This document shows positions 55,501-63,553 of a stretch of DNA of 64,000 bases, one piece after another. Position 1 is the first letter of the stretch, and each line of letters opens with the position of its first letter. Position numbers and translations under genes: made by a program. The notes below the pieces were generated by a model, which saw nothing but the letters and a program-made list of their open reading frames with translations, made no database searches and was not told the origin of the DNA. This DNA is from Fulvivirga marina (GTDB taxonomy: Bacteria; Bacteroidota; Bacteroidia; Cytophagales; Cyclobacteriaceae): positions 215,789-279,788 of the forward strand of contig NZ_JAEUGD010000053.1 of assembly GCF_016775155.1 (NCBI RefSeq), read 5' to 3'.

Positions 55501-55757
55501 ATGCTACTGTTATTAGGTTAAGAGAAGTAACCTTATCTTATCAGTTTCCTAAAGCTTTGTTAAATAAAACGCCTTTTGGTTCTGCATCAATAGGTTTTAC
55601 AGGTAGAAACCTTTGGTTTAATGCACCTAATTTCCCCGAAGCCTCAAATTTTGATCCTGAAGTTAGCACATTCGGAGCTTCTAATGCTCAAGGCTTTGAG
55701 TTTACAGCCCAACCCTCGACTAGGAGATACGGAGTTAAGTTAAGCGTAACCTTTTAA
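52536..55757 (+). CDS. susC: SusC/RagA-family TonB-linked outer-membrane transporter
   Basis: A 1073-residue outer-membrane protein. Signal peptide (FLLLGFMLMLTFAFSESWA), CarboxypepD_reg-like domain (about 24-105; VSGKVTSIDDGTALPGVNVV), a TonB-dependent plug with the SusC signature DPLRALQGKVAGVNISG and PLFVVDGIPM, YGTRAANGVVVITTKSG (about 235-251), then a ~22-strand barrel ending in aromatic SVTF. It imports oligosaccharides or peptides together with SusD. The partner gene begins 11 bp later. No glycoside hydrolase is nearby, so the substrate is unknown. Gene symbol is generic for the family, not a claim of starch use. Confidence 0.9.
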   Translation: MKKFLLLGFMLMLTFAFSESWAQERTVSGKVTSIDDGTALPGVNVVLKGTTTGTVTDIDGNYKLSVPSGEGTLVFSFIGLATEEIAIGTRSIIDVQMSQDVTQLSEVVVTAVGIERQAKALGYGVENVKGESVQQVSEPDPLRALQGKVAGVNISGSSGAPGSATRITIRGNSSLLGNNQPLFVVDGIPMNNNTNASSNQLTGGGAYGSRIQDLDPNNIESMNVLKGAAAAALYGTRAANGVVVITTKSGSAKASKKGLEISYSTSYAIEKVANLPDYQNTYGTGTNFAYSQVNGSWGAPFIGAKSYATLDSISHWYNGVIGFEEFWGTNVPYRAYPDNVKDFFQTGSLFENSVSVSAGNEKAALTAVLSRTNHDGIVPEASFDRTSVSIGGQAQLDNGFNIGANLRYTNSVQHSFQGGANNAIGNGSAFARTLYLGRNWDLHGQPYQNPLNNSSQFFVATSQADNPLWSVKNAGIDSNTDNFGAAFNIGYDIKDWLNVSYKIGLNGYTQRQSEYFRAGSRGAGGSGQILDYDVRFQEVESNFIVSVTKDINEDISFRGLVGHNVNQRVTDAQAFTGTGYVAFDIDDIDNTNAVVPSGGDFEKRRLYGVFGDVTFGYKDYVFLNLTGRNDWSSTLPKDNRSFFYPAASLSFLITDALDINSNILSFAKIRASYAEVGSDTNPYQIVPVYLTNANGINATGATAMPFVGTAGATLSNIARDPGLKPENTQEVEVGLNTQLFKNKVGIDVSVYERNSVDQIVPLAIPSETGFTSFYTNIGKVSNRGIELGLDLTPVSLDNGFTWNLYGTFTHNRNVVEELTEGTDEVVLRNTFTGSIQAVHIVGQEYGLLRGSRAARDDEGNLLIDPTNGQLITDLTPGIIGNPNPDFIVGLTNTFRWKGITLSAVIDWRQGGDLYSVTNLSMLGRGVTADTEDREVNKIIPGVYGNPQTGEPLRDEGGNKIPNQTMIEVNSLYFGNTFAINGLEEFSVWDATVIRLREVTLSYQFPKALLNKTPFGSASIGFTGRNLWFNAPNFPEASNFDPEVSTFGASNAQGFEFTAQPSTRRYGVKLSVTF

Positions 55758-55768
55758 AGAAAATTCTA

Positions 55769-57409
55769 ATGAAAAAACATAGATATATATATGGATTAAT
55801 GACAGTGTTTCTTTCAGCATTGTTGTTGATGGGATGTGAAAAAGATTTTTTGGATATTAATGAGGATCCAAATAACCCGACAAGTGTCCCCGTTAGTCAG
55901 TTGCTTTCTTCTGCTCAAGTGAACATGGCGGAATGCTTTGGGAATGGTACGGATGGCCTTAGCGGTCATGCCGGAACTGTTATGCATCATTTTGTCCAAA
56001 GAGGAGCGATAAATGATTATGGTTTGACCGGAGGAGATTTTCCTATTGTAGTTTCATGGACAAGTTTATATGCAGGAGCATTGACTGATTTGAATATTGT
56101 TATCGAGCAAGGGACTGTAGAGGAAAAATGGGCAAATGTTGGAGTTGCTCAGATATTGAAAGCTTATATTTTGTCAACTATGGTTGATGTTTGGGGAGAT
56201 ATACCTTTTTCAGAGGCTAATCTAGGTTCTGAAAATATTGCACCTGCTTATGATGATGGTGCTTCCGTTTACGCGTCATTATTTCCAATGATAGATGAAG
56301 GTATTGCAAACGTTAACAAAGGAGGATCTCCTAATGGTGATTTGTTCTCTACCGATTGGATTCAGGTAGCTAATAGTCTAAAGTTGAAGCTCTATAATAA
56401 TATCAGGTTGGTTCAGAATGTGACCGCTGATGTGAATAGCTTGATTACAGCTGACGGTTTTCTGGCTAATGATGGAAGCAATGATTTGGAGTTGGATTAT
56501 GGTTCTTCATTTGCTCCCGAAAATAGAAACCCTGGTTATGTGCAAGAGTGGTCGGCAGGAGGAGCTTTCTTCTATATCGACCCTTATTTCTTTGAAATAA
56601 TGCGAGGTCAAGATAGTTTTGGACACGGAGGGATAGATTTTGGCATACAGGACCCTAGAATACCTTATTATTTCTTTAACCAATTACCTTCTAGCTCAAC
56701 GGATGGGGATGCTGAAAACCCTTGTGCGTACTGCCCTTCGGATGCAGGAACTTCGTTTCTATCTATTTACTCATACTCCTTTAATATTGATCCTAATGAA
56801 GGTTTTGATCAAGGTAGAAGCCAGACGGTTGCTGGGTTATACCCGTTAGGAGGTAGATATGACGATGGAGAGGGGGGAATAGCTTCTAATGCCTCAACTT
56901 TATTAGAAGGTCAGGTAAGTGGAAATCCAACAATTCCTCACCGATTGCTTAATTATTATGAGGTTCTTTTTATAAGGGCTGAATTGGCTGAAGCTGGTGT
57001 AAGTACGGTAGATCAAGATGCTAGAACTCTGCTTGGTATGGCAATTGATGCTTCATTTGCAAAAGTAAATGAGTATGCTGCAATTGCAGGAGCTCCTGCA
57101 ATTTCGAATGCTGATAGGGATGCTTACAGAGTGGCGGTATTGGCTGCATATGATGCAGGAGACGGAATGGAGGTTATAATGACTCAAAAGTGGATTGCTA
57201 GTTATGGTAATTCGTTAGTGTCTTATGCTGATTACAGGAGAACAGGTTTTCCTAGGTTACACAATGGTAATACTGACGCTTTATCTGTTACAGTGCAAAC
57301 ACGAGATTTTCCTGTTTCTTTCCCGTATGATACAGATAATTTGGCATTAAACCCCAATGCCCCTTCACAAAGGATTATTGCGTTAGATAAAGTTTTCTGG
57401 GATAATTAA
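55769..57409 (+). CDS. susD: SusD/RagB-like surface lipoprotein
   Basis: A 546-residue lipoprotein with lipobox LLLMGC (Cys about 23) followed by EKDFLD, the acidic residues that fit the Bacteroidota surface lipoprotein export signal. It shows the SusD-like helical scaffold (SWTSLYAGALTDLNIVIEQ, VAQILKAYILSTMVDVWGDIPFSEA about 125-150, and RLLNYYEVLFIRAELAEAG about 392). SusD proteins lid the SusC barrel and bind the substrate. It lies 11 bp after susC and 10 bp before a small lipoprotein gene, in one operon of four genes. Confidence 0.9.
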   Translation: MKKHRYIYGLMTVFLSALLLMGCEKDFLDINEDPNNPTSVPVSQLLSSAQVNMAECFGNGTDGLSGHAGTVMHHFVQRGAINDYGLTGGDFPIVVSWTSLYAGALTDLNIVIEQGTVEEKWANVGVAQILKAYILSTMVDVWGDIPFSEANLGSENIAPAYDDGASVYASLFPMIDEGIANVNKGGSPNGDLFSTDWIQVANSLKLKLYNNIRLVQNVTADVNSLITADGFLANDGSNDLELDYGSSFAPENRNPGYVQEWSAGGAFFYIDPYFFEIMRGQDSFGHGGIDFGIQDPRIPYYFFNQLPSSSTDGDAENPCAYCPSDAGTSFLSIYSYSFNIDPNEGFDQGRSQTVAGLYPLGGRYDDGEGGIASNASTLLEGQVSGNPTIPHRLLNYYEVLFIRAELAEAGVSTVDQDARTLLGMAIDASFAKVNEYAAIAGAPAISNADRDAYRVAVLAAYDAGDGMEVIMTQKWIASYGNSLVSYADYRRTGFPRLHNGNTDALSVTVQTRDFPVSFPYDTDNLALNPNAPSQRIIALDKVFWDN

Positions 57410-57419
57410 AATCAAAGAG

Positions 57420-58379
57420 ATGAATAAATTATATAAAATAATATTAGGATTGCTATTCGTTACAGTCTTTTTTGGCTGTGAAGACGAAGATGCTCAACGT
57501 ATACCGGATTTTGAAGAGGGAGTGAATGTAAGGTTTACATTTCCTGACCCTGCATTAACCTTATTTAATTTTGATGATTTGACTACTGCAAAAATTCGCT
57601 ATAATGTCTATTCTGAATCGTTGGACAATATAACTAGCGTTTCTCTTCAATACCAATATTATGATAGTGAAGAGGACTCTACTTATACTAAACGAGAAAT
57701 TAGATCTTATACTCCGGCGAGTTTTGGTGACGGACAGATTATCGGTGAAGAGATTACGGCGTCCGAATTGGTATCAAATTTAGGCCTTACACTAGATTCT
57801 TTAAGTGGTGGAGATCAGTTTCTCTTCTTTAACTATATTACCGATATCAAAGGTAGAGTGTATCCAGATACAGTTTTTACTTATGATGATACAGATTATC
57901 TAAATGTGACACCCAATGTCTTGAATGCGTCTGCTACAACAAGTTTTACTACCTCCTTTTCTGCATTGGTAGGTTGTCCCGTAGTTGCTCCATTTACTGG
58001 AACGTACGAGCTGGTGCCAGTTTCTGGTCAAGCGGATCCATTTAATCAAGATGATTATATATTCTCTCCAGGTGACGTAACCGTTACTTCAACCGGTCCA
58101 ATATTTAGAACTTTCAATTTTAAATATTATTCCGGAGCAACTTATGATTTTGAAGTAACTTTTAATTTCACATTGCTATGTGGAAATACAGTTGTCCCTA
58201 CTACGTTTACAGGTATTGGCTGTGGAGGTGGAATAACTTTTGGATGGGAAGGGCTTGGGACTTCTACTTTTGATCCAAATGATGACAGTGAGTTACTCAT
58301 AGAGATTAATGAAAATTTATCTTCAGCCTGTGGGATTCCTGGGCCAGAACCTTTGACATTCAAATTGGTTAAGAAGTAA
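57420..58379 (+). CDS. SusE/F-position lipoprotein 1
   Basis: A 319-residue lipoprotein with lipobox FVTVFFGC (Cys about 20) followed directly by EDED, a strong surface export signal. The rest is beta-rich, with no recognised domain. The final ~125 residues begin CPVVAPFTGTYELVPVSG and include CGGGITFGWEGLGTSTFD. This C-terminal segment resembles the end of the next gene product (CSAPDISGTYDAV...), so the two probably share a C-terminal domain. By position it takes the SusE/SusF place and may bind substrate at the surface; this is inference. Confidence 0.72.
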   Translation: MNKLYKIILGLLFVTVFFGCEDEDAQRIPDFEEGVNVRFTFPDPALTLFNFDDLTTAKIRYNVYSESLDNITSVSLQYQYYDSEEDSTYTKREIRSYTPASFGDGQIIGEEITASELVSNLGLTLDSLSGGDQFLFFNYITDIKGRVYPDTVFTYDDTDYLNVTPNVLNASATTSFTTSFSALVGCPVVAPFTGTYELVPVSGQADPFNQDDYIFSPGDVTVTSTGPIFRTFNFKYYSGATYDFEVTFNFTLLCGNTVVPTTFTGIGCGGGITFGWEGLGTSTFDPNDDSELLIEINENLSSACGIPGPEPLTFKLVKK

Positions 58380-58417
58380 TTTTAACGAAAGAATTTTCTT
58401 TCCAAATTAGATAAGAT

Positions 58418-59872
58418 ATGAAAAAATTATATAATTATTTGTTGATAGGTGTGTTTGCCATTCTGGTAATTTCCTGTGTGGACGATTTTGAAGATGCAAA
58501 CCCACCTAGATTATTAGATGCTCCAGAACTGACGGGTACCCAAAGTGCTGATACTGTTTCTGGTGGGGATGAGGTTAGTTTTACATTAGTGGTTTCTGAT
58601 GCTCCTGCGGGTATCGATTCTGTAAGTGTTGCAGGTCCTGATGATGCGCCTATTTTTACTAGCAATGTGGCAGGTCTCCTAGGTCAGACTAAGGGAACGG
58701 TAGAAGTAAAATATACAGTTCCTTATACTGTAGTGGGGGGATTCGAGGTGACAGTTTCAGTATGGGATAGTCAAACTGATAGTAAAGGTAAGGATGCCAG
58801 TAAGAGGTTTGATGAGACTTTTGGCTTAGTAGCTAAGTATGCTTTTGATGCCCCAACATTTTCAGTATCTACTAATGACGCGGCACTTGATCATAATGAT
58901 TCAACTAAAGTTACTATCAATATTACAAGTGCTCCGGCTGGAATAGGGCAAGTACTAGCTTTTTCGAGTTTGGGAACTATCACTCTTTCTGAAGAAGATA
59001 TAGTGGCTGCTGAAGGAAACGAAAGCGGTATTATTACGGGTATGCTTTATGCTCCTGAAAAGGAGGTAGGTACGGCTACGATTTCTGTGAGTGTAATTGA
59101 TAAGCTTCAGAAAAGAGAGTCTAAGGGGAGTAGTACAGTGGATATTAACTATGTTTGTACTGCTCCAGATTTTAGCATAACTAATGTTAGTGATGTTAAT
59201 ACTACCTTAAACGGCTCAGTGGATTTTGATCTAGAAATTAACTCAATTACAACGTGTGGAATTGATACAATTACATTGGAATTGATTGATGATACAGGAG
59301 CAGAATTAGGTGAATTAACCTACTCTAATGATAAATTAGACTCTCTAATTGCGGGTACTCTTGTCTCAATGCCGGTGGTGTATGATGCTCCTGCAAATGA
59401 GAGGGGAGTTGTCGATGTTGTTATAACCGTTATTGATGAGGATTATCATGCGTCCGAGGAAAAACTTCAAATAACTATTATTGGTTGTTCAGCACCCGAT
59501 ATTTCAGGTACGTATGATGCCGTTAGTTCAGGAACCTCAACTGACGGATGCCCTGCGAATAACCCGCTTGCTGGTTTTGTCGGAACTGTTACGCTTTCGG
59601 CTGCAGGAAGTGGTAACTATACTATTGATGATGCTTTTTCAGGTGTGTATATAGAATGGTATGGTTCATGTTATGGATATACTTTTAAAACACCTGCAAC
59701 GATTAATTTCTGTACTCAAGCTCAGGGGCTGTCTTTAGTTACATTTACGGATGCATTTGATGCTACAGTAAGTGATACAGGCTCATCCTATGATGCAGGT
59801 ACAGGTGTCATAACATATAGCTGGGAGAACTCTTTTGGAGATGTTGCGACTACCGTACTAACGCCGCAGTAG
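58418..59872 (+). CDS. SusE/F-position lipoprotein 2 with three Ig-like repeats
   Basis: A 484-residue lipoprotein (lipobox LVISC, Cys 20, followed by VDDFED) with three consecutive ~100-residue beta-sandwich-like repeats, each beginning with a similar AP/DAPxF/xL segment and ending with a VxVxVID/W pattern (repeat starts about 36, 144 and 248), then a C-terminal domain (about 353-484, starting CSAPDISGTY) that resembles the end of the preceding protein. Low overall charge and many Thr/Ser/Asp residues suit an extracellular binding protein. No enzyme motif. It closes the SusCD operon, with a strong terminator 85 bp on. Confidence 0.72.
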   Translation: MKKLYNYLLIGVFAILVISCVDDFEDANPPRLLDAPELTGTQSADTVSGGDEVSFTLVVSDAPAGIDSVSVAGPDDAPIFTSNVAGLLGQTKGTVEVKYTVPYTVVGGFEVTVSVWDSQTDSKGKDASKRFDETFGLVAKYAFDAPTFSVSTNDAALDHNDSTKVTINITSAPAGIGQVLAFSSLGTITLSEEDIVAAEGNESGIITGMLYAPEKEVGTATISVSVIDKLQKRESKGSSTVDINYVCTAPDFSITNVSDVNTTLNGSVDFDLEINSITTCGIDTITLELIDDTGAELGELTYSNDKLDSLIAGTLVSMPVVYDAPANERGVVDVVITVIDEDYHASEEKLQITIIGCSAPDISGTYDAVSSGTSTDGCPANNPLAGFVGTVTLSAAGSGNYTIDDAFSGVYIEWYGSCYGYTFKTPATINFCTQAQGLSLVTFTDAFDATVSDTGSSYDAGTGVITYSWENSFGDVATTVLTPQ

Positions 59873-59956
59873 ATACGTTACATGTAGAAAACTATGCGGG
59901 TTTGTATAGTTCTTACAGATCAACCTGTAAAAAATGAATGATATAAGTTTTTAAGT

Positions 59957-59998
59957 AAATAAAACAGCAGTAAGTATCGCCTTACTGCTGTTTTATTT
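59957..59998 (+). terminator. Strong terminator of the SusCD operon
   Basis: An 18-bp stem (59957-59974 with 59981-59998; core ACAGCAGTAAG / CTTACTGCTGT) and a 6-nt loop, followed by further T residues. Confidence 0.8.
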
Positions 59999-60014
59999 TT
60001 ATTGGGTTTAATGG

Positions 60015-60290
60015 TTATCCGGTTTTGTTTGTGCATTTGAAAAGGTGTATATATCTGATACGAAAGAGATGTGACCTTTTGTAGTTATAACATTCAATAG
60101 CTTCCTTAAACAGTTCTTTCATGGGATATGTATTGTATCCTTGTTTTCCTCAAAAGTTATATCTGCTACGATACTTGTTCTGGGGTGGTAAAACTCATCT
60201 GTTCGATCAAGATGTTATGTTTTCTATATTGATAATGGAGCTAGTTGTAATATTATAGTATAGGCATTGTGGACTTGCAATAAAAAAACG
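60015..60290 (-). pseudogene. Short degenerate transposase fragments (IS3-type C-terminus)
   Basis: On the minus strand, 60015-60122 encodes ELFKEAIECYNYKRSHL, which looks like the YNxxRPHxSL end of an IS3-family transposase but then drifts. A second scrap near 60170-60220 reads MSFTTPEQV, typical of the same transposase tail. Frames are broken and no inverted repeats were found, so only decayed remains of one or two copies can be claimed. Low confidence. Confidence 0.35.
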
Positions 60291-60294
60291 GACA

Positions 60295-60825
60295 AATATT
60301 TGAACACATTCTTCATATTTTGTATTGTTTAAATAGGGATGTTTTCTTTTTTCTGTTATATCAGATTTCGATAAAATCAAATAATGCTGTCTTAGCCTGT
60401 TGGATACTTATAAAAACAGCATGTTTGACCATCTCTGTATTAAGTGTTTTGCTAAAATTATCTGCTATAGCGTTACCCCAGTAGTTGCCTTTACGACTCA
60501 TGCTCTGTATTACTGAAAGTTTCTTCAGTTCATCAGCAATTCTATATGAGGCATATTGGGTGCGCTGGTCAGAGTGAAATATTAAACTATGGTTAACAGG
60601 TCTGATAAGAATAGCATTCTTTATGCTGTCATTACTTATCTGATGCCCATTTTTGTGCTGGCAGGTTGGCCTGAAATCTAGACTTAAATTTTCACCTACT
60701 AGTAAATCTACTTGGGAGACTTTGTAGTAGTCCCCTGTTATACTTCTGATCTTAAGCCTTGCTATTCTGGGGTGTAAGACTTTCCAGCCTCTCTTCTGTT
60801 ATTTTAGGACTAGTCAAACCTTAAT
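60295..60825 (-). pseudogene. IS3-family transposase remnant with internal deletion
   Basis: On the minus strand pieces of an IS3 OrfB are readable in changing frames: LTSPKITEERL, then QANLPAQKWASD (integrase core entry), a gap where the first half of the catalytic domain should be, then LIFHSDQRTQYASYRIAD, IQSMSRKGNYWGNAIADNFSKTL and AKTALFDFIEI, followed by a stop at 60361-60363 in place of the usual Trp and YNRKKK. The catalytic Glu of the DDE triad is replaced by Asp (NAIADNF). Frameshifts, deletion and stop codons show it is dead. Confidence 0.75.
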
Positions 60826-60838
60826 AGCCAAGAGAAAA

Positions 60839-61792
60839 TTAAGTATCAAGATAGTGCTTCACATATTCCTCAACCCCTTCTTCCAAATCATGGAATTTTT
60901 TTGAATACCCGATGCCCCTTAGCTTATCCATATTTGCTTCTGTGAAGTACTGGTATTTATCCCTTATATCTTCGGGTGTATCAATGAAGCTGATGTTCTC
61001 CTCTTTATTCATTGCTTTAAACACGGCTTTGGTTAAATCGAGGAAGGTGCGTGCTTTTCCACTGCCAAGGTTGTAAATACCCGAATCTTTTCGGTGGTGC
61101 ATAAGCCAGTAGCATACATCAACGACATCTTTTACATAAATAAAATCACGCATCTGATGACCATCTTTGTATTCAGGGTTGTGAGAACGGAACAATTTCA
61201 TTGTACCAGTATCTCTAATTTGGTTATAGGCATGCCAGACAACAGAAGCCATTCTTCCTTTGTGGTATTCATTCGGTCCATACACGTTAAAGAATTTTAA
61301 TCCTGCCCAATAGAATGGTTTTTCATCTTGACTTAGTGCCCAAACATCGAAATCTTGTTTTGACTGACCGTATGGGTTGAGAGGTTCAAGATTCTGAATT
61401 AGTCCTTCATCGTCGTTATAGCCATATTCACCCAAGCCATAGGTAGCTGCAGAAGATGCGTAAACGAACGGTATCTGGTATTTAATACACTGTAACCATA
61501 GGTCTTTTGTATATTGAGTGTTTAGTTTGCTAAGAAGCCCTTTGTCAAAAAGTGCAGTATCAGTTTTTGCCCCTATGTGAAAAACAAATTCGACTTCTTC
61601 ATAATTAACATCCAGCCATTGGTGAAATATATCTCTATCTACTTTTTCAAGTATTTTTAGATCTTCAATATTTTTGTTTTTGGTAGGGTTATCAAATTTG
61701 TCTACAGCTATTATATTGTTAAAATTTTCAGTATTCAACTTTTCAATAAGCTGGCTTCCGATAAAACCAACGGCTCCGGTAACTACGATCAT
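60839..61792 (-). CDS. hldD: ADP-L-glycero-D-manno-heptose-6-epimerase-like protein
   Basis: A 317-residue extended short-chain dehydrogenase that would epimerise ADP-heptose for lipopolysaccharide core synthesis. NAD(P)-binding MIVVTGAVGFIGSQLIE is the true N-terminus (ATG 61792); the longer frame to 61879 adds unrelated residues. SSAATYG (about 113) and the YGQSK catalytic Tyr-Lys (about 140-144), GLKFFNVYGPNEYHKGRMASVV (split by position 165-186) and RDFIYVKDVVDV follow. It is divergent from queD, with lpxB on the far side, consistent with an envelope theme. Substrate by family likeness only. Confidence 0.82.
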   Translation of the reverse strand: MIVVTGAVGFIGSQLIEKLNTENFNNIIAVDKFDNPTKNKNIEDLKILEKVDRDIFHQWLDVNYEEVEFVFHIGAKTDTALFDKGLLSKLNTQYTKDLWLQCIKYQIPFVYASSAATYGLGEYGYNDDEGLIQNLEPLNPYGQSKQDFDVWALSQDEKPFYWAGLKFFNVYGPNEYHKGRMASVVWHAYNQIRDTGTMKLFRSHNPEYKDGHQMRDFIYVKDVVDVCYWLMHHRKDSGIYNLGSGKARTFLDLTKAVFKAMNKEENISFIDTPEDIRDKYQYFTEANMDKLRGIGYSKKFHDLEEGVEEYVKHYLDT

Positions 61793-61868
61793 ATCAATTA
61801 ATTTTTGGCAAATTAACCTAATGATTTCTATATAACGAAGTAGTACCCTCAAAATCTGATCTCTTTCG

Positions 61869-61876
61869 TATATTTG
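61869..61876 (+). promoter_or_regulatory. -7 element of queD-like gene
   Basis: TATATTTG fits TAnnTTTG and ends 23 bp before the ATG at 61900, giving a short leader. No TTG at -33 spacing is visible. Confidence 0.35.
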
Positions 61877-61899
61877 CATGAGATTTTAATGAGCTGAGA

Positions 61900-62316
61900 A
61901 TGGTTTTTTTAAGTAGACAAGAGCACTTTAATGCAGCGCATAAGCTGTATAATCCTAACTGGTCAGAGGAGAAGAATATTGAGGTGTTTGGTCCTTGTGC
62001 CAATGCAAATTGGCATGGTCATAATTTCGAAATGATTGTAACAGTGAAAGGAGAGCCAGATCCGGATACAGGTTTTGTAGTTGATCTTAAGAAGCTTAGT
62101 ATTTTAATCAAGAAAGAAATAGTGGATAAAGTAGATCACAAAAACCTAAATCTGGATGTAGATTTTATGAAAGGAAAAATGGCGAGTACTGAAAATCTTG
62201 TTATAGAATTTTGGAAAATTTTAACAAATAAGCTGCCTACAATTACGTCTTCGGCACAGTTGCATTGCATCAAGCTTTATGAAACCCCCAGAAACTATGT
62301 TGAATACTACGGTTAG
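61900..62316 (+). CDS. queD: 6-carboxytetrahydropterin synthase / PTPS family (QueD-like)
   Basis: A 138-residue zinc enzyme. The ligands and catalytic residues are in place: His in EHFNAAHKLY (about 13), the catalytic-type Cys in GPCANANWHGHNF (about 32) with the zinc His pair HGH, DHKNLNLD (about 84-91), STENLVIEFW and the Glu in LYETPRNY. Members either make 6-carboxytetrahydropterin for queuosine (QueD) or 6-pyruvoyltetrahydropterin; the window has no other queuosine genes to decide. It is 9 bp upstream of lpxB and probably shares its transcript. Confidence 0.85.
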   Translation: MVFLSRQEHFNAAHKLYNPNWSEEKNIEVFGPCANANWHGHNFEMIVTVKGEPDPDTGFVVDLKKLSILIKKEIVDKVDHKNLNLDVDFMKGKMASTENLVIEFWKILTNKLPTITSSAQLHCIKLYETPRNYVEYYG

Positions 62317-62325
62317 CCCTTATTC

Positions 62326-63423
62326 ATGAAGTATTTTATTATAGCCGGAGAAAGGTCAGGGGATTTACATGCAGGTAATTTGGTTAAAGCATTAAAGGAT
62401 TACGATAAAGAAGCTATTGTAAAAGGGTTTGGAGGTGATTATATGGCCTCTGAGGGTGCTGATATATTGGTACATTACCGTGAGTTGGCATTTATGGGGT
62501 TTTTGGAGGTGATCAAAAACCTTGGAACAATTAAGAAGTATCTTAAACGCTGTAAAAGTGAGATAGATCAATTTAACCCTGATGTTGTAATACTTGTAGA
62601 TTACGCTGGGTTTAATTTGAAGATAGCCAAGTATGTTAAACAAAAGGGAATCCCCGTACATTATTATATTTCTCCCAAAGTATGGGCTTGGAATCAAAAG
62701 CGAGCCTTAAAGATCAAAAAAAGGGTAGACCATATGTATGTGATCATGCCTTTTGAGCAGCAATTCTATAAGAAGTACGATTGGCATGTTGACTATGTGG
62801 GAAACCCTGTGTTGGATGCGGTTAATGATCATCACGTAGATTCAAGTCATGTTTGTTTAGGAGGTGATTATGTAGCTATCTTACCCGGTAGCCGTCAACA
62901 GGAGTTGCAAAATGTTTTACCGGTTATTGCCCAGTTGATAAAGAAATTTCCAGATCAAAAGTTTGCTGTAGCCGCAGTTGATAATTTACCGGATAACCTT
63001 TATGAGACGGTTAAAGATAATAAAAACATAGAGCTGGTATATGGGTATACGTATGACCTTTTGGCTCATGCAAGGGCGGCAATAGTCACATCAGGAACCG
63101 CTACTTTGGAAACAGCGATGTGGGAGGTGCCTCAGATAGTAATTTACAAAACCAGTAGCATTTCCTATAAAATAGCTAAACTGTTGATTAGAGTACCGTT
63201 TATTTCTCTTGTTAACCTGATAGCAGGCAAGGAGGTTGTAAAGGAACTTATACAAGATGAGCTTAACCTGAAAAACTTATCTTCGGAATTAAGTAGAATT
63301 TTGGAAGATCAGGGGTATAGAAATAATATGCTAAATGAATATCGTACTATTAAACAGCGATTGGATATTGGGAGAGCTTCGGATAATGCAGCGAAACTTA
63401 TTGTAGGGTATCTTGATAAGTAA
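62326..63423 (+). CDS. lpxB: Lipid-A-disaccharide synthase
   Basis: A 365-residue GT19 glycosyltransferase that joins UDP-diacylglucosamine and lipid X in lipid A synthesis. Seen: GERSGDLHAGNLVKAL (about 7-22), LAFMGFLEVIKNL, YYISPKVWAWNQKRALKIKK (about 112-131), DYVGNPVLD, AILPGSRQQELQNVLP (about 186-201) and AIVTSGTATLETAMWEVPQIV (about 247-267 in two parts). Normal length. It follows the queD-like gene by 9 bp. An IS1182-family element begins 25 bp after its stop. Confidence 0.92.
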   Translation: MKYFIIAGERSGDLHAGNLVKALKDYDKEAIVKGFGGDYMASEGADILVHYRELAFMGFLEVIKNLGTIKKYLKRCKSEIDQFNPDVVILVDYAGFNLKIAKYVKQKGIPVHYYISPKVWAWNQKRALKIKKRVDHMYVIMPFEQQFYKKYDWHVDYVGNPVLDAVNDHHVDSSHVCLGGDYVAILPGSRQQELQNVLPVIAQLIKKFPDQKFAVAAVDNLPDNLYETVKDNKNIELVYGYTYDLLAHARAAIVTSGTATLETAMWEVPQIVIYKTSSISYKIAKLLIRVPFISLVNLIAGKEVVKELIQDELNLKNLSSELSRILEDQGYRNNMLNEYRTIKQRLDIGRASDNAAKLIVGYLDK

Positions 63424-63450
63424 TAATTGTATAGAAGGTTATAAAAAGAG

Positions 63451-63487
63451 GCCGTCTCAAAAGTCATTTTGGGACGGCTTTCTTTTT
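63451..63487 (+). terminator. IS-end hairpin that can terminate lpxB transcripts
   Basis: GCCGTCTCAAAA (63451-63462) pairs with TTTTGGGACGGC (63467-63478; one T-G wobble), followed by TTTCTTTTTT. No other terminator lies between lpxB and the element. Confidence 0.6.
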
Positions 63488-63553
63488 TGTCAGATTTTAA
63501 ATTTTTTAGGGTTGATTTTTTTCAATTTTCAAGGGGGCAATAAAATCCCAACG

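Noticed and set aside
60361..60660. Intact IS3 transposase
   Set aside because: Stop codon, frame breaks, internal deletion and loss of the catalytic Glu show it is a remnant.
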